Assembly: GCF_001499905.1 (NCBI RefSeq)
Contig: NZ_LQIS01000055.1
Coordinates: forward strand, 62,001 to 126,000
From: Mycobacterium sp. GA-1285
Lineage (GTDB): Bacteria; Actinomycetota; Actinomycetes; Mycobacteriales; Mycobacteriaceae
Length of the DNA: 64,000 bases
Reading direction: 5' to 3'
The notes below the pieces were generated by a model, which worked only from the letters and a program-made list of their open reading frames with translations, was not told the origin of the DNA and made no database searches. Of the stretch, positions 8,654-16,472 are shown in pieces. The position numbers were made by a program, and so were the translations under genes. Position 1 is the stretch's first letter. Each line of letters begins with the position of its first letter.

Positions 8654-9937
8654 TTGTCTGCTCTTCGCGCAAGCGGTCCCCCGCAAGCGGGCGGTGCCCC
8701 CACATCGCCGAGCGCAGTGACCCTCAAAGCGGCGGGTCTACTCGACGTCGATGCCGGCGAGATCGTCCGGCCGGGCATCGTGCGGATTGACGGCGACCGG
8801 ATCGCCGGCGTCGGCGGTGCGACGGACGGCGAGGGTGACGTCATCGATCTCGGTGACGCCATCCTGCTGCCCGGCCTGATGGACATGGAGGTCAACCTTC
8901 TGATGGGGGGCCGGGGCGAGAACCCCGGCCTGTCCCAGGTGCAGGACGACCCCGCCACGCGGGTGCTGAGAGCGGTGGGCAACGCCCGACGCACCTTGCG
9001 GGCGGGTTTCACAACGGTTCGCAACCTCGGGCTGTTCGTCAAGACCGGCGGATACCTGCTCGACGTCGCGCTGGGCAAGGCGATCGACGCGGGCTGGATC
9101 GACGGTCCGCGGGTGATTCCGGCCGGCCACGCGATCACCCCGACCGGTGGCCATCTGGATCCGACGATGTTCGCCGCCTTCATGCCCGGCGCGCTGGAGC
9201 TGACGATCGAGGAGGGCATCGCCAACGGCGTCGACGAGATCCGCAAGGCCGTGCGTTACCAGATCAAGCACGGCGCGCAGCTGATCAAGGTCTGCGTCTC
9301 CGGTGGCGTGATGTCGCTGACCGGAGAGGCCGGCGCACAACACTATTCGGACGAGGAGTTGCGGGCCATCGTCGACGAGGCGCACCGGCGTGGGCTGAAG
9401 GTGGCCGCTCACACCCACGGAGCTGAGGCGGTCAAGCACGCCGTCGCGTGCGGCATCGACTGCATCGAGCACGGCTTCCTGATGGACGACGAGGCCATCC
9501 AGATGCTCGTCGACAGCGACCGGTGGCTGGTGACCACGCGTCGCCTGGCCGAGGCGATGGATGTGTCCCGGGCACCGAAAGCCTTGCAGGACAAGGCTGC
9601 CGAGATGTTCCCCAAGGCTCGTACGTCGATCAAGGCCGCTTACGAGGCGGGCGTGAAGATCGCCGTCGGCACCGACGCTCCGGCCATTCCGCACGGCAAG
9701 AACGCCGACGAGCTCGTCACGTTGGTGGACTGGGGCATGCCGCCCGACGCCGTACTGCGCGCGGCCACCGTCGTTGCCGCGGATCTGATCGACAAACCCG
9801 ACCTGGGCCGCATCGCCGAGGGGTACCTCGCGGACATCATCGCGGTGCCCGGTGATCCCCTCGCCGATATCACCGTTACACGGGATGTCAGCTTTGTAAT
9901 GAAGGGCGGTAAGGTCTTCCGACATGACTCGAACTGA
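8654..9937 (+). CDS. Amidohydrolase-like protein lacking the HxH metal motif
   Basis: Member of the imidazolonepropionase/prolidase-like amidohydrolase group, about 427 residues from TTG 8654; a GTG at 8717 is an alternative that starts closer to the first conserved strand. Conserved parts are the LPGLMD element, the likely carboxylated lysine in LIKVCVSGG, the histidines in AAHTHG and CIEHG, and the aspartate in VGTDAP. The usual HxH after LPGLxD is replaced by MDMEVNL, so the binuclear metal site should be altered or mononuclear. It begins 2 nt after the small gene and overlaps the SnoaL-like gene by 14 nt. Substrate unknown. Confidence 0.87.
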   Translation: MSALRASGPPQAGGAPTSPSAVTLKAAGLLDVDAGEIVRPGIVRIDGDRIAGVGGATDGEGDVIDLGDAILLPGLMDMEVNLLMGGRGENPGLSQVQDDPATRVLRAVGNARRTLRAGFTTVRNLGLFVKTGGYLLDVALGKAIDAGWIDGPRVIPAGHAITPTGGHLDPTMFAAFMPGALELTIEEGIANGVDEIRKAVRYQIKHGAQLIKVCVSGGVMSLTGEAGAQHYSDEELRAIVDEAHRRGLKVAAHTHGAEAVKHAVACGIDCIEHGFLMDDEAIQMLVDSDRWLVTTRRLAEAMDVSRAPKALQDKAAEMFPKARTSIKAAYEAGVKIAVGTDAPAIPHGKNADELVTLVDWGMPPDAVLRAATVVAADLIDKPDLGRIAEGYLADIIAVPGDPLADITVTRDVSFVMKGGKVFRHDSN

Positions 9938-10382
9938 CGATCTCGTCGAGATCCAGCAGCTGCTGGCCAAGTACGCCGTCACCATCACCCAGGGCGACAT
10001 CGACGGCCTGATCTCGGTGTTCACCCCGGACGGAACGTACAGCGCGTTCGGCTCCACCTACACGCTGAACCGATTCCCCGAGCTCGTCGACGCCGCGCCC
10101 AAGGGCTTGTTCATGACCGGCACGTCACTGGTCCACCTCGACGAGAACGACCCCGACAAGGCGTCGGGTACGCAGCCGCTGTGCTTCATCGAGCACTCCA
10201 AACATGACATGCGCATCGGCTACTACAACGACACCTACGTCCGCACCGACGACGGCTGGCGGCTGAAAACCCGTGCCATGACGTTCATTCGGCGCAGCGG
10301 TGACCACGACTCCGGTCGCCCGCACGCCATCGGAAGGCCCGACCCGGATGTCGCCGCCGGAGCGGCTCCGGAGGCCGGATGA
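9924..10382 (+). CDS. SnoaL-like/NTF2-fold protein
   Basis: 152-residue protein of the nuclear-transport-factor-2 fold (SnoaL-like group). It begins MTRTDDLVEIQQLLAKYAV and has the typical DIDGLISVFTPDGTYSA segment and a final strand DGWRLKTRAMTFIRR. Such proteins act as small isomerases, dehydratases or cyclases on hydrophobic ring substrates, or as oxygenase partner subunits. The gene overlaps the amidohydrolase by 14 nt and the next acyl-CoA dehydrogenase by 4 nt (ATGA), so it is embedded in the operon. The tail after residue 135 is Pro/Ala/Gly-rich and probably disordered. Confidence 0.87.
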   Translation: MTRTDDLVEIQQLLAKYAVTITQGDIDGLISVFTPDGTYSAFGSTYTLNRFPELVDAAPKGLFMTGTSLVHLDENDPDKASGTQPLCFIEHSKHDMRIGYYNDTYVRTDDGWRLKTRAMTFIRRSGDHDSGRPHAIGRPDPDVAAGAAPEAG

Positions 10383-11503
10383 GTAACGATCTCTACGACC
10401 CCGCCACATTTCGCGCTGCACTGCGGGAATGGCTCGACGCGAACGACCTGACCTCTCCCGACGACGACTCGCTCGACGCGCATCAAGCCCAGCACCTGCG
10501 AGTGCTCAAGGCGCTGTACGACGCCGACTGGATGCGCTACGGCTGGCCGGAGTCCGCCGGTGGGCTCGGCGGTCCCGACATCCTGCGCGCCATCGTCGGC
10601 GAGGAGGTCGTGGGACGCGGTCTCGACCATCCGGGCCCGTACTCGATGCTCGACGTGCTCACGCCGACCATGATCGACTACGCCCGGCCGGAACTGGCCG
10701 CGGAGATGGTGCCGCGGCTGCTCTCGGGTGAAGAGTCGTGGTGTCAGGGTTTTTCCGAACCCGGTTCGGGCAGCGACCTGGCGTCGTTGACGACCCGCGC
10801 TGTGCCACAAGGCGACAACTGGGTGGTCAACGGCCAGAAGGTGTGGACCAGCTTCGCCCAGTACGCCACCCGCTGCATCCTGCTCACCCGCACCGGTGAC
10901 GCGAACACGCCCAACCACGAGGCGATCACCGCCTTCTTCGTCGACCTCGATTCGCCGGGTGTCTCGGTGCGACCGCTGCGCACGATGCACGATGTCGACG
11001 AGTTCTGCGAGGTGTATTTCGACGACGTCGTGGTGCCCGCGGACCGGATGCTGGGCAACCCCGGAGACGGTTGGAAGCTGGCGATGGACCTGCTCCCCTA
11101 CGAGCGTTCCACCTGCTTCTGGCAGCGCATCGCCTACCTGTACTCGCGATTCGACGACCTCGTCAACGAAGTCAAAGGGCTTGGCACCGCCTCAGATTCG
11201 GATCTCGGCGAGGTATACCTGGCGCTGCACACGTTGCGCTGCCGTTCGCGCGCGACCCAGCACCGGCTGGGCGAGGGACAGAAACTGGGTGCGGACACCT
11301 CGATCGACAAGGTGTTGCTGGCGGGCGCCGAGCAGCGGCTCTACGACACCGTGCGCGACCTGTTGCCGGGACGCATCGAGCTCGAAGACAACGTCTGGCG
11401 GACCGAGTACCTGTATTCGCGGGCCGCGAGCATCTACGGCGGCACCGCTGAGGTGCAACGCAACATCATCGCCCGTCGCCTGCTCGACCTCGGTAAGGAG
11501 TGA
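10379..11503 (+). CDS. Acyl-CoA dehydrogenase, larger subunit of a probable heteromeric pair
   Basis: 374-residue acyl-CoA dehydrogenase with the FAD loop WCQGFSEPGSGSDLASL, the KVWTSFAQYA segment and the C-terminal IYGGTAEVQRNIIARRLLDLG helix. The position where single-subunit enzymes carry the catalytic glutamate is not obvious here, whereas the downstream partner has FTAEHDLHRH. This organisation resembles the alpha2beta2 FadE pairs known from steroid side-chain and ring catabolism (ChsE1-ChsE2 type). The ATG overlaps the preceding stop as ATGA, and the partner gene starts 3 nt after this one. Confidence 0.92.
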   Translation: MSNDLYDPATFRAALREWLDANDLTSPDDDSLDAHQAQHLRVLKALYDADWMRYGWPESAGGLGGPDILRAIVGEEVVGRGLDHPGPYSMLDVLTPTMIDYARPELAAEMVPRLLSGEESWCQGFSEPGSGSDLASLTTRAVPQGDNWVVNGQKVWTSFAQYATRCILLTRTGDANTPNHEAITAFFVDLDSPGVSVRPLRTMHDVDEFCEVYFDDVVVPADRMLGNPGDGWKLAMDLLPYERSTCFWQRIAYLYSRFDDLVNEVKGLGTASDSDLGEVYLALHTLRCRSRATQHRLGEGQKLGADTSIDKVLLAGAEQRLYDTVRDLLPGRIELEDNVWRTEYLYSRAASIYGGTAEVQRNIIARRLLDLGKE

Positions 11504-11506
11504 GGA

Positions 11507-12307
11507 GTGGAATCCGGTTTGGACGCCGAATCGCTGGCGATGCTCGAAGACACCCTGCGCAAGACGATGCTGTCCGCCTCCGGAGCGGAGCTGGACGCGG
11601 CGCTGGCGGAGCTCGGTTGGGCTGAAATGCTGGCGGACACACCCGATCAGGCGATCCCGCTGGTGTTCCGCCTGCTGGGCGAAACCGGTTCGCACGCTTC
11701 GGTTCTCAACGATGTGCTGCTCGAGACCATCGGCGGGCTGCCCGGCGGTACGCCGCCGATGCCGTATACCGGTGGCAGCTGGGTGGTCTGGGAGCGCGCG
11801 GCCAACACCGAGCCGACGCTGGGTGACCTGCCGTTGCGCCGGGTGCCCGACGGCGAGTTGATGCGAATGGGCGAGGCGCGTCGCGCGGTGGGCTGGTGGC
11901 TGGTCGGATCGGCACGCGGAATGCTCGCACTGGCCCGTCAGCACGCGTTGGACCGCGTCCAGTTCGGTAAGCCGATCGCGTCGTTCCAGGCCATCCGGCA
12001 CCGGTTGGCCGAGACGCTCGTGGCGATCGAAGGCGCCGAGGCGACGCTGGGCCTGCCCGGCACGGAAAGCGCGGACCTGACGGCGATGCTCGCGAAAGCC
12101 GCTGCGGGCAAGGCGGCGATGACGGCGGCCAAGCACTGCCAGCAGGTGCTCGGCGGCATCGGCTTCACCGCCGAACATGATTTGCACCGCCACATCAAGC
12201 GGGCCCTGGTGCTCGACGGATTGCTCGGCAGCTCACGCGAACTCACCAAGAGAGCCGGAGCCGGCCTGCGGGCCAGAGGCTCGGTCCCCCGCCTCGCCCA
12301 CCTCTAG
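11507..12307 (+). CDS. Acyl-CoA dehydrogenase, smaller partner subunit
   Basis: 266-residue short acyl-CoA dehydrogenase-like protein, well below the 380 residues of single-subunit enzymes. The C-terminal half is recognisable (ALDRVQFGKPIASFQAIRH, then LGGIGFTAEHDLHRHIKRA), and that motif carries the likely catalytic residue in heteromeric FadE enzymes. The N-terminal domain is reduced and divergent. The start is GTG 11507, preceded by AAGGAG across the upstream stop codon. Together with the 10379 gene it probably forms a heterotetramer acting on a bulky ring or branched acyl-CoA. It is the last gene of the plus-strand operon. Confidence 0.9.
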   Translation: MESGLDAESLAMLEDTLRKTMLSASGAELDAALAELGWAEMLADTPDQAIPLVFRLLGETGSHASVLNDVLLETIGGLPGGTPPMPYTGGSWVVWERAANTEPTLGDLPLRRVPDGELMRMGEARRAVGWWLVGSARGMLALARQHALDRVQFGKPIASFQAIRHRLAETLVAIEGAEATLGLPGTESADLTAMLAKAAAGKAAMTAAKHCQQVLGGIGFTAEHDLHRHIKRALVLDGLLGSSRELTKRAGAGLRARGSVPRLAHL

Positions 12308-12331
12308 TTCATTTCCGCGAGCTCCCTTTAG

Positions 12332-12386
12332 CCGCGAGCGTGCGTGTTTGCACCCGACACGCCGCGGAATCTCAGCACTTTGCGCA
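12332..12386 (+). repeat. Dispersed ~56-bp repeat, copy A
   Basis: Begins CCGCGAGCGTGCGTGTTTGC and ends with an ACTTTGCGCA segment. It aligns along nearly its full length with copies at 13372-13427 (inverted) and 55745-55800, and partly with 55949-55982. It lies 97 nt before the AbiEi/DUF559 gene and points towards it. Confidence 0.75.
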
Positions 12387-12482
12387 CGTTCGGCGCCACC
12401 GACTGTGCACAAGGGCTGATTCATCCACAGACGGTGTTCGTCGCGTCCGAGCTGTTGACGCGTCGGCGCGAGGATTGCCGCC

Positions 12483-13370
12483 ATGGATACCGCCCTGAGG
12501 CAGTTGTTCGACGAGCAAGGTGGCGTGGCGACCAGCGCCCAGATCCTGGCGATCATTCCCAGATACACATTCGAATCAGTGCTGAAAGCCAAGTATCTCG
12601 AGCGAATCTGGCACGGAATCTACTGTCTCGGCGAGCCAACGGACGAGCTACGGCTGCGCGGACTGGACCTGTCGTGCGGCACGACGGTACCAGTGTGCCT
12701 GTCGACCGCCGCGGCCCTGTTCGGCTTTGACACCGAAGGGCCTCCCGCACTTCACGTTCTCAATCCCCCCGGCCACCAGCTGCGCCCGGCCGACGGTCTT
12801 GTGGTGCACCGCCGGAAAGGCGCACCGCTGGTCCACACCGGCGACCGGGTCGCGACGTCACCGGCATGGACTGCGATCGAAGTGGCCCGCGCTTTGCGAC
12901 GGCCCCGCGCACTCGCAACGCTCGATGCCGCGCTCCGCTCCGGAACGTGCACGCTACCCGAATTATGGCGTGCGGCAATCCAACAGGCCGGCCGGCGCGG
13001 CATTGTCGCGGTGCGCGATCTACTTCCTCTCGCCGACGGACGCGCCGAGTCCCCGATGGAAAGTGAAGCGCGGCTGGCAATGATCGACGGTGGATTGCCG
13101 ATGCCCGAACTGCAGTACGAGGTCGTCGACGGCAACGGACAACTGCGACGTCTCGACTTCGCATGGCCGGATTGTCATGTCGCGGTTGAGTACGACGGCA
13201 TCGATTGGCACACCGATCCCGACGTGCTGCGCAATGACCGCCGACGCCAACTCGCCCTGCAGGACGTCGGCTGGACCGTCATCGCGATCGTCTCAGACGA
13301 CGTGCGGCACCGGGCGGCGGACTTCGTAGGCAGGATCGACCGACAGCTCCGTCACGCTCGCGCCGCGTGA
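12483..13370 (+). CDS. AbiEi-type winged-helix plus DUF559/Vsr-like nuclease-fold protein
   Basis: 295-residue protein of a family that is highly paralogous in mycobacteria. Residues 1-50 form an AbiEi-antitoxin-like winged helix (LFDEQGGVATSAQILAI, then RIWHGIYCLG). The C-terminal 100 residues resemble DUF559/Vsr-like PD-(D/E)xK domains: ESEARL, then LDFAWPDCHVAVEYDG, IDWHT, RNDRRRQLALQDVGW and VSDDV. Candidate metal ligands are the glutamate of ESEAR, the aspartate of LDFAWP and the glutamate of VEYDG. No partner toxin gene is adjacent. It stands alone between inverted copies of a dispersed repeat, away from the operons, so it looks acquired. Function is unproven; DNA binding or nicking is an inference. 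Confidence 0.85.
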   Translation: MDTALRQLFDEQGGVATSAQILAIIPRYTFESVLKAKYLERIWHGIYCLGEPTDELRLRGLDLSCGTTVPVCLSTAAALFGFDTEGPPALHVLNPPGHQLRPADGLVVHRRKGAPLVHTGDRVATSPAWTAIEVARALRRPRALATLDAALRSGTCTLPELWRAAIQQAGRRGIVAVRDLLPLADGRAESPMESEARLAMIDGGLPMPELQYEVVDGNGQLRRLDFAWPDCHVAVEYDGIDWHTDPDVLRNDRRRQLALQDVGWTVIAIVSDDVRHRAADFVGRIDRQLRHARAA

Positions 13371-13371
13371 G

Positions 13372-13427
13372 CGCGCGCAAAGTGTCGAAATCTGGCGGTG
13401 TGTCGCGTGCAGACACGCACGCTCGCG
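13372..13427 (-). repeat. Dispersed ~56-bp repeat, copy B (inverted)
   Basis: Read on the minus strand it begins CCGCGAGCGTGCGTGTCTGC and ends ACACTTTGCGCGC, matching copy A apart from scattered substitutions. It starts 1-2 nt after the DUF559 gene stop, so copies A and B bracket that gene in inverted orientation. Confidence 0.75.
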
Positions 13428-13435
13428 GCAAAGGA

Positions 13436-14218
13436 TTACTGGATGCTGGCCTTCATCTCGTCGAGGTTCACCAGCACCGGCCATCCGCTCACACTGAGCG
13501 CGTTGCCGTGGCCGGTCTGGTGGATGTCGAACACTGACTGGATGGCGGCGTAAAACCCCTGCACGTCGAGTGTCTGATTGACGGCCCGCTTGGCCTGGCG
13601 CAGCGCAAACGGTGACATCTTCGCGATCTGTTCGGCCATCGCCCTGGTTTCCGAGTCGAGCTGATCGCGCGGCACCACTTTGTTCACCATGCCGGTGGCA
13701 GCGACCTCCTCGGCCGTCATCGCGCGGCCGGTGAACAGGATCTCCTTGGCCTTCCGCGGCCCGAGTTCCCATGTGTGGCCGTGGTATTCGACGCCGCCGA
13801 TGCCCATCAGCACCACCGGGTCGGAGAACTGCGCGTCGTCGGCCGCGATGATCAGATCGCACGGCCAGCACAGCAGCAGCCCACCGGAGATGCAGCGACC
13901 CTGCACCGCGGCGATCGACGGCTTGGGCACGTTGCGCCAGCGCAGCGTGTACTCCAGATAACGCTTAGCCTCGTGCTGAATGATGAACTCCAGCGTGATC
14001 TTGTCCGGCACCGGTCCCCCACCGCGTAGGTCGTGGCCGGCCGAGAAGTGTTTCCCGTTGGCGCGCAACACGATCACCGAGACCTCGGGGTCCCCGGCCG
14101 CTCTGGTCCATGCGCCGTCGAGTTCGTCGAGCAGCTCCGGGTTCTGCGCGTTGGCCGCTTCCGGCCGGTTCAGGGTGATGGTCGCGATGCGGTCGGCGAC
14201 CTCGTATTCGATGTACAT
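13436..14218 (-). CDS. Enoyl-CoA hydratase/isomerase family protein
   Basis: Crotonase-fold protein of 260 residues starting MYIEYEVADRIATITLNRPEA. The oxyanion loop is seen in RANGKHFSAGHDLRGGG, and the second element is GRCISGGLLLCWPCDLIIA. The two canonical hydratase glutamates are not at their usual places (Leu in the GGLLL segment), so the reaction may differ from water addition. It follows the acyl-CoA dehydrogenase at 14231 by 12 nt, and both are driven from the operator-bearing gap near 15458. Confidence 0.9.
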   Translation of the reverse strand: MYIEYEVADRIATITLNRPEAANAQNPELLDELDGAWTRAAGDPEVSVIVLRANGKHFSAGHDLRGGGPVPDKITLEFIIQHEAKRYLEYTLRWRNVPKPSIAAVQGRCISGGLLLCWPCDLIIAADDAQFSDPVVLMGIGGVEYHGHTWELGPRKAKEILFTGRAMTAEEVAATGMVNKVVPRDQLDSETRAMAEQIAKMSPFALRQAKRAVNQTLDVQGFYAAIQSVFDIHQTGHGNALSVSGWPVLVNLDEMKASIQ

Positions 14219-14230
14219 GGTGCGGTCCTT

Positions 14231-15406
14231 CTAGTTTCGAGGCAGTCCCAGCAGTCGCTGGGCGATGATGTTGCGTTGGATCTCTGAGGTGCCGCCGGCA
14301 ATCGTGCCGCCGAACGTGCGAACGTAGCGCTCGAACCAGCCGCACCGGTACAACTCCAGATGGTGTGCGCTGTAGGGCCCCGAGAACGACGGATGGGCCA
14401 ACGCGTCGACGCCCGCCGCGCCCACCGCGTACTCGGCCGCCGACTGCGACGCCTCCGAGCCGAGGAGTTTGAGCACCGACAGAGCGGGCACATCCTCATC
14501 GCCGCGGGCGGCACGCGCGAGTGCCACCGAACCGAGCAGGCGCAGCGCCTGGTTGTCCATCACCAGCCCGGCGTACCGGTCACGATCGAGTGCGGAGGCG
14601 GGACGGAAATCCTCGACCAGCTCCTGCAGGCGGTCCGCATAGCTGAGCCACAACATGTTTCGCTCATGCCCGAGCGAACCGTTGGCGACCCGCCAACCCT
14701 CGTTCAGCGGTCCGATCAAATTCTCCGCTGGCACCCGCACGTCGTTGAAGAAGACCTCGTTGAAATCGAGGTCGTCGGCGTCACACAGCGACGCGAAGGG
14801 GCGCCGCACCACGCCCGGCAGGTCCGTCGGGATCATCAGCACACTGATGCCCTTGTGTTTGGCGGCATTCGGATCGGTACGAACGAAAGTCAGCAGGACA
14901 TCGGCGTCGTGCGCTCCCGACGTCCACACCTTCTGCCCGTTGACGACGAAGTGGTCCCCGTCCTGCACCGCGGCGGTCCGCACTGACGCGAGATCCGAAC
15001 CGGCGCCCGGCTCGCTCATCCCGAGCGACGCGGTGATCTCGGCGCGCAGGATCGGAATCGCCCACCGGCGCTGTTGTTCGGGCGAGCCGAACGAGATCAA
15101 CGACGCCGAGATGATGCTGACGCCCTGTGGGTTGTAGGTCAGATACACGCCCCGACGTGCCAGTTCCTGCTGATGGACGTACTGCTGAAGGATCGTCGCG
15201 TTGCGCCCGCCGAATTCCGGCGGGTATCCGGGCAGCAGCCAGCCGTTGTCGAACATCAGCCGCTGCCAGTCACGAGCCCAACCCGGCACGTCGCTGCTGG
15301 ACCGCGACCGCTCGAGGGCGGCGGCATCAGAGGGAAGATGTTCATCGAGGAAGGCGTTGAACTCGGCGCGGAATGCCTCGACGTGGGCATCGAAGGTGAG
15401 CTGCAC
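14231..15406 (-). CDS. Acyl-CoA dehydrogenase
   Basis: 391-residue acyl-CoA dehydrogenase. Landmarks are SLGMSEPGAGSDLASV, KVWTSGAHDAD, the GHERNMLWLSY helix and the C-terminal GGTIAGGTSEIQRNIIAQRLLGLPR segment. GTG 15406 (VQLTFDAHVEAF) was chosen, with CGGGAG just upstream. A longer reading from TTG 15454 would run into the operator at 15458-15472 and adds no family sequence. It is first in a two-gene operon with the hydratase at 13436 and divergent from the TetR gene. Confidence 0.92.
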   Translation of the reverse strand: MQLTFDAHVEAFRAEFNAFLDEHLPSDAAALERSRSSSDVPGWARDWQRLMFDNGWLLPGYPPEFGGRNATILQQYVHQQELARRGVYLTYNPQGVSIISASLISFGSPEQQRRWAIPILRAEITASLGMSEPGAGSDLASVRTAAVQDGDHFVVNGQKVWTSGAHDADVLLTFVRTDPNAAKHKGISVLMIPTDLPGVVRRPFASLCDADDLDFNEVFFNDVRVPAENLIGPLNEGWRVANGSLGHERNMLWLSYADRLQELVEDFRPASALDRDRYAGLVMDNQALRLLGSVALARAARGDEDVPALSVLKLLGSEASQSAAEYAVGAAGVDALAHPSFSGPYSAHHLELYRCGWFERYVRTFGGTIAGGTSEIQRNIIAQRLLGLPRN

Positions 15407-15457
15407 GCGACTCCCGCCGGATCTAATCTTTGGTAGGACTATTGCTATCTCCAAAAT

Positions 15458-15472
15458 GAGAATACTATTCTC
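15458..15472. promoter_or_regulatory. Putative operator copy 2 (best palindrome)
   Basis: GAGAAT-ACT-ATTCTC inside the perfect 17-bp palindrome TGAGAATACTATTCTCA (15457-15473). It lies midway between the acyl-CoA dehydrogenase (minus) and TetR (plus) genes. A weaker dyad (GAGA at 15478-15481, TCTC at 15491-15494) follows on the TetR side. Confidence 0.75.
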
Positions 15473-15528
15473 ATCGTGAGAAAGTTACAATCTCTGACAC
15501 GTTGGCCGCGAGGGGGTCGAGGACCGCA

Positions 15529-16245
15529 ATGGCGAGACGTTCTCCGGTACAGTCAGTTCATGTTCTCCCCTCCCGGCCAGCATCTGAGCCGCCGGTGACA
15601 AGCCCCAGCGAAGAGCCCGCTTGGAAACAGCGCGCGGTCGAACGGTCGATCAAGACCGCTAAGCTGCGCGCCGCGCAGCGCGTACAGCGCTTCCTGGACG
15701 CCGCGCAGGCCATCATCATCGAGAAGGGCAGCACCGACTTCACCGTCCAAGAGGTCGTCGACCGCTCGCGGCAATCGCTTCGCAGCTTCTACCTGCAGTT
15801 CGACGGTAAGCATGAGCTGCTGTTGGCGCTCTTCGAGGATGCGCTGAGCCGGTCGGCCGACCAGATCCGCGCCGCCACCACCACCGCCGGTGAGCCCATC
15901 GAGCGCCTCAAGGTCGCCGTGCAGTTGCTGTTCGAATCCTCGCGCCCCGATCCCACCGCCAAGCGGCCGCTGTTCACCGATTTCGCGCCCCGACTTCTGC
16001 TCTCGCACCCTGCCGAGGTCAAGGTCGCGCACGCACCGCTGCTCGCGCTGCTGACCGAGCTGATGGAAGAGGCCGGCGCCGCGGGCCAGTTGCGGGAGGG
16101 CATCAACCCGAAGCGGATGGCGGCGATGACTATGCAGACGGTCATGTTCGTCGCTCAGTCCAACGGCGCCGAAGACGGGACCACGCACCCGATCACGGCC
16201 GATGAGGTCTGGGACTTCGTCTCGCACGGATTCGCCGCTGTCTAG
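15529..16245 (+). CDS. TetR/AcrR family transcriptional regulator (candidate master regulator)
   Basis: 238-residue TetR-family repressor. After a 40-residue proline-rich leader, the HTH domain runs QRVQRFLDAAQAIIIEKG, then FTVQEVVDRSRQSLRSFYLQF. The remainder is a helical ligand-binding domain. ATG 15529 with an upstream GAGG was preferred over TTG 15502. Copies of the GAGAAY-N3-RTTCTC dyad lie on both sides (15458-15472 and 16249-16346), which is the arrangement expected for an autoregulated repressor. This gene is therefore the best candidate to bind all eight copies in the window. The inducer is probably a pathway CoA-thioester or ring acid (inference). Confidence 0.9.
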   Translation: MARRSPVQSVHVLPSRPASEPPVTSPSEEPAWKQRAVERSIKTAKLRAAQRVQRFLDAAQAIIIEKGSTDFTVQEVVDRSRQSLRSFYLQFDGKHELLLALFEDALSRSADQIRAATTTAGEPIERLKVAVQLLFESSRPDPTAKRPLFTDFAPRLLLSHPAEVKVAHAPLLALLTELMEEAGAAGQLREGINPKRMAAMTMQTVMFVAQSNGAEDGTTHPITADEVWDFVSHGFAAV

Positions 16246-16248
16246 GCG

Positions 16249-16263
16249 GAGAACTCCGTTCTC
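16249..16263. promoter_or_regulatory. Putative operator copy 3
   Basis: GAGAAC-TCC-GTTCTC, a perfect 6+3+6 dyad beginning 3 nt after the TetR stop codon. It is the first of three copies ahead of the P450 gene. Confidence 0.65.
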
Positions 16264-16274
16264 ACATCCGTGGC

Positions 16275-16289
16275 GAGAATCATGTTCTC
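16275..16289. promoter_or_regulatory. Putative operator copy 4
   Basis: GAGAAT-CAT-GTTCTC, within the longer pair GGCGAGAA (16272-16279) and TTCTCGCC (16285-16292). Its centre is 26 bp from that of copy 3, about two and a half helical turns. Confidence 0.68.
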
Positions 16290-16331
16290 GCCCTCATCGC
16301 GTCCCCGTGCGCACGTCCTACAGGCCATGCG

Positions 16332-16346
16332 GAGAACCATATTCTT
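16332..16346. promoter_or_regulatory. Putative operator copy 5 (one mismatch)
   Basis: GAGAAC-CAT-ATTCTT, differing from the consensus only in the last base. Third copy in the 227-nt gap between the TetR and P450 genes. The rest of that gap contains a TTGACA at 16386-16391 that could be a -35 element, but no good -10 follows. Confidence 0.55.
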
Positions 16347-16472
16347 CCGAGCGAAGAGCTTAAGTATTCCGATTTGAATCTCTTATTGACACTCCTTCGG
16401 GACGAATGCCAAAGTTGTGAGACAAATGCCAGCCCAATGTCTTATGCGACCTGACCGGCGAGAGGCGATCCG

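Noticed and set aside
12483..13370. Toxin-antitoxin pair of AbiE type
   Set aside because: The winged-helix domain is AbiEi-like, but no AbiEii-type nucleotidyltransferase gene is adjacent; the flanks are repeats and unrelated catabolic genes.
12332..13427. Insertion sequence
   Set aside because: No transposase, no DDE or serine-recombinase motifs, and no visible target duplication; only the repeat-bracketed nuclease-like gene is supported.
16249..16263. KstR-type operator (AAC-N2-GTT core)
   Set aside because: The core here is AAC-TCC-GTT with a 3-nt spacer, and the other copies have AAT/ATT; this does not fit the KstR consensus I know.
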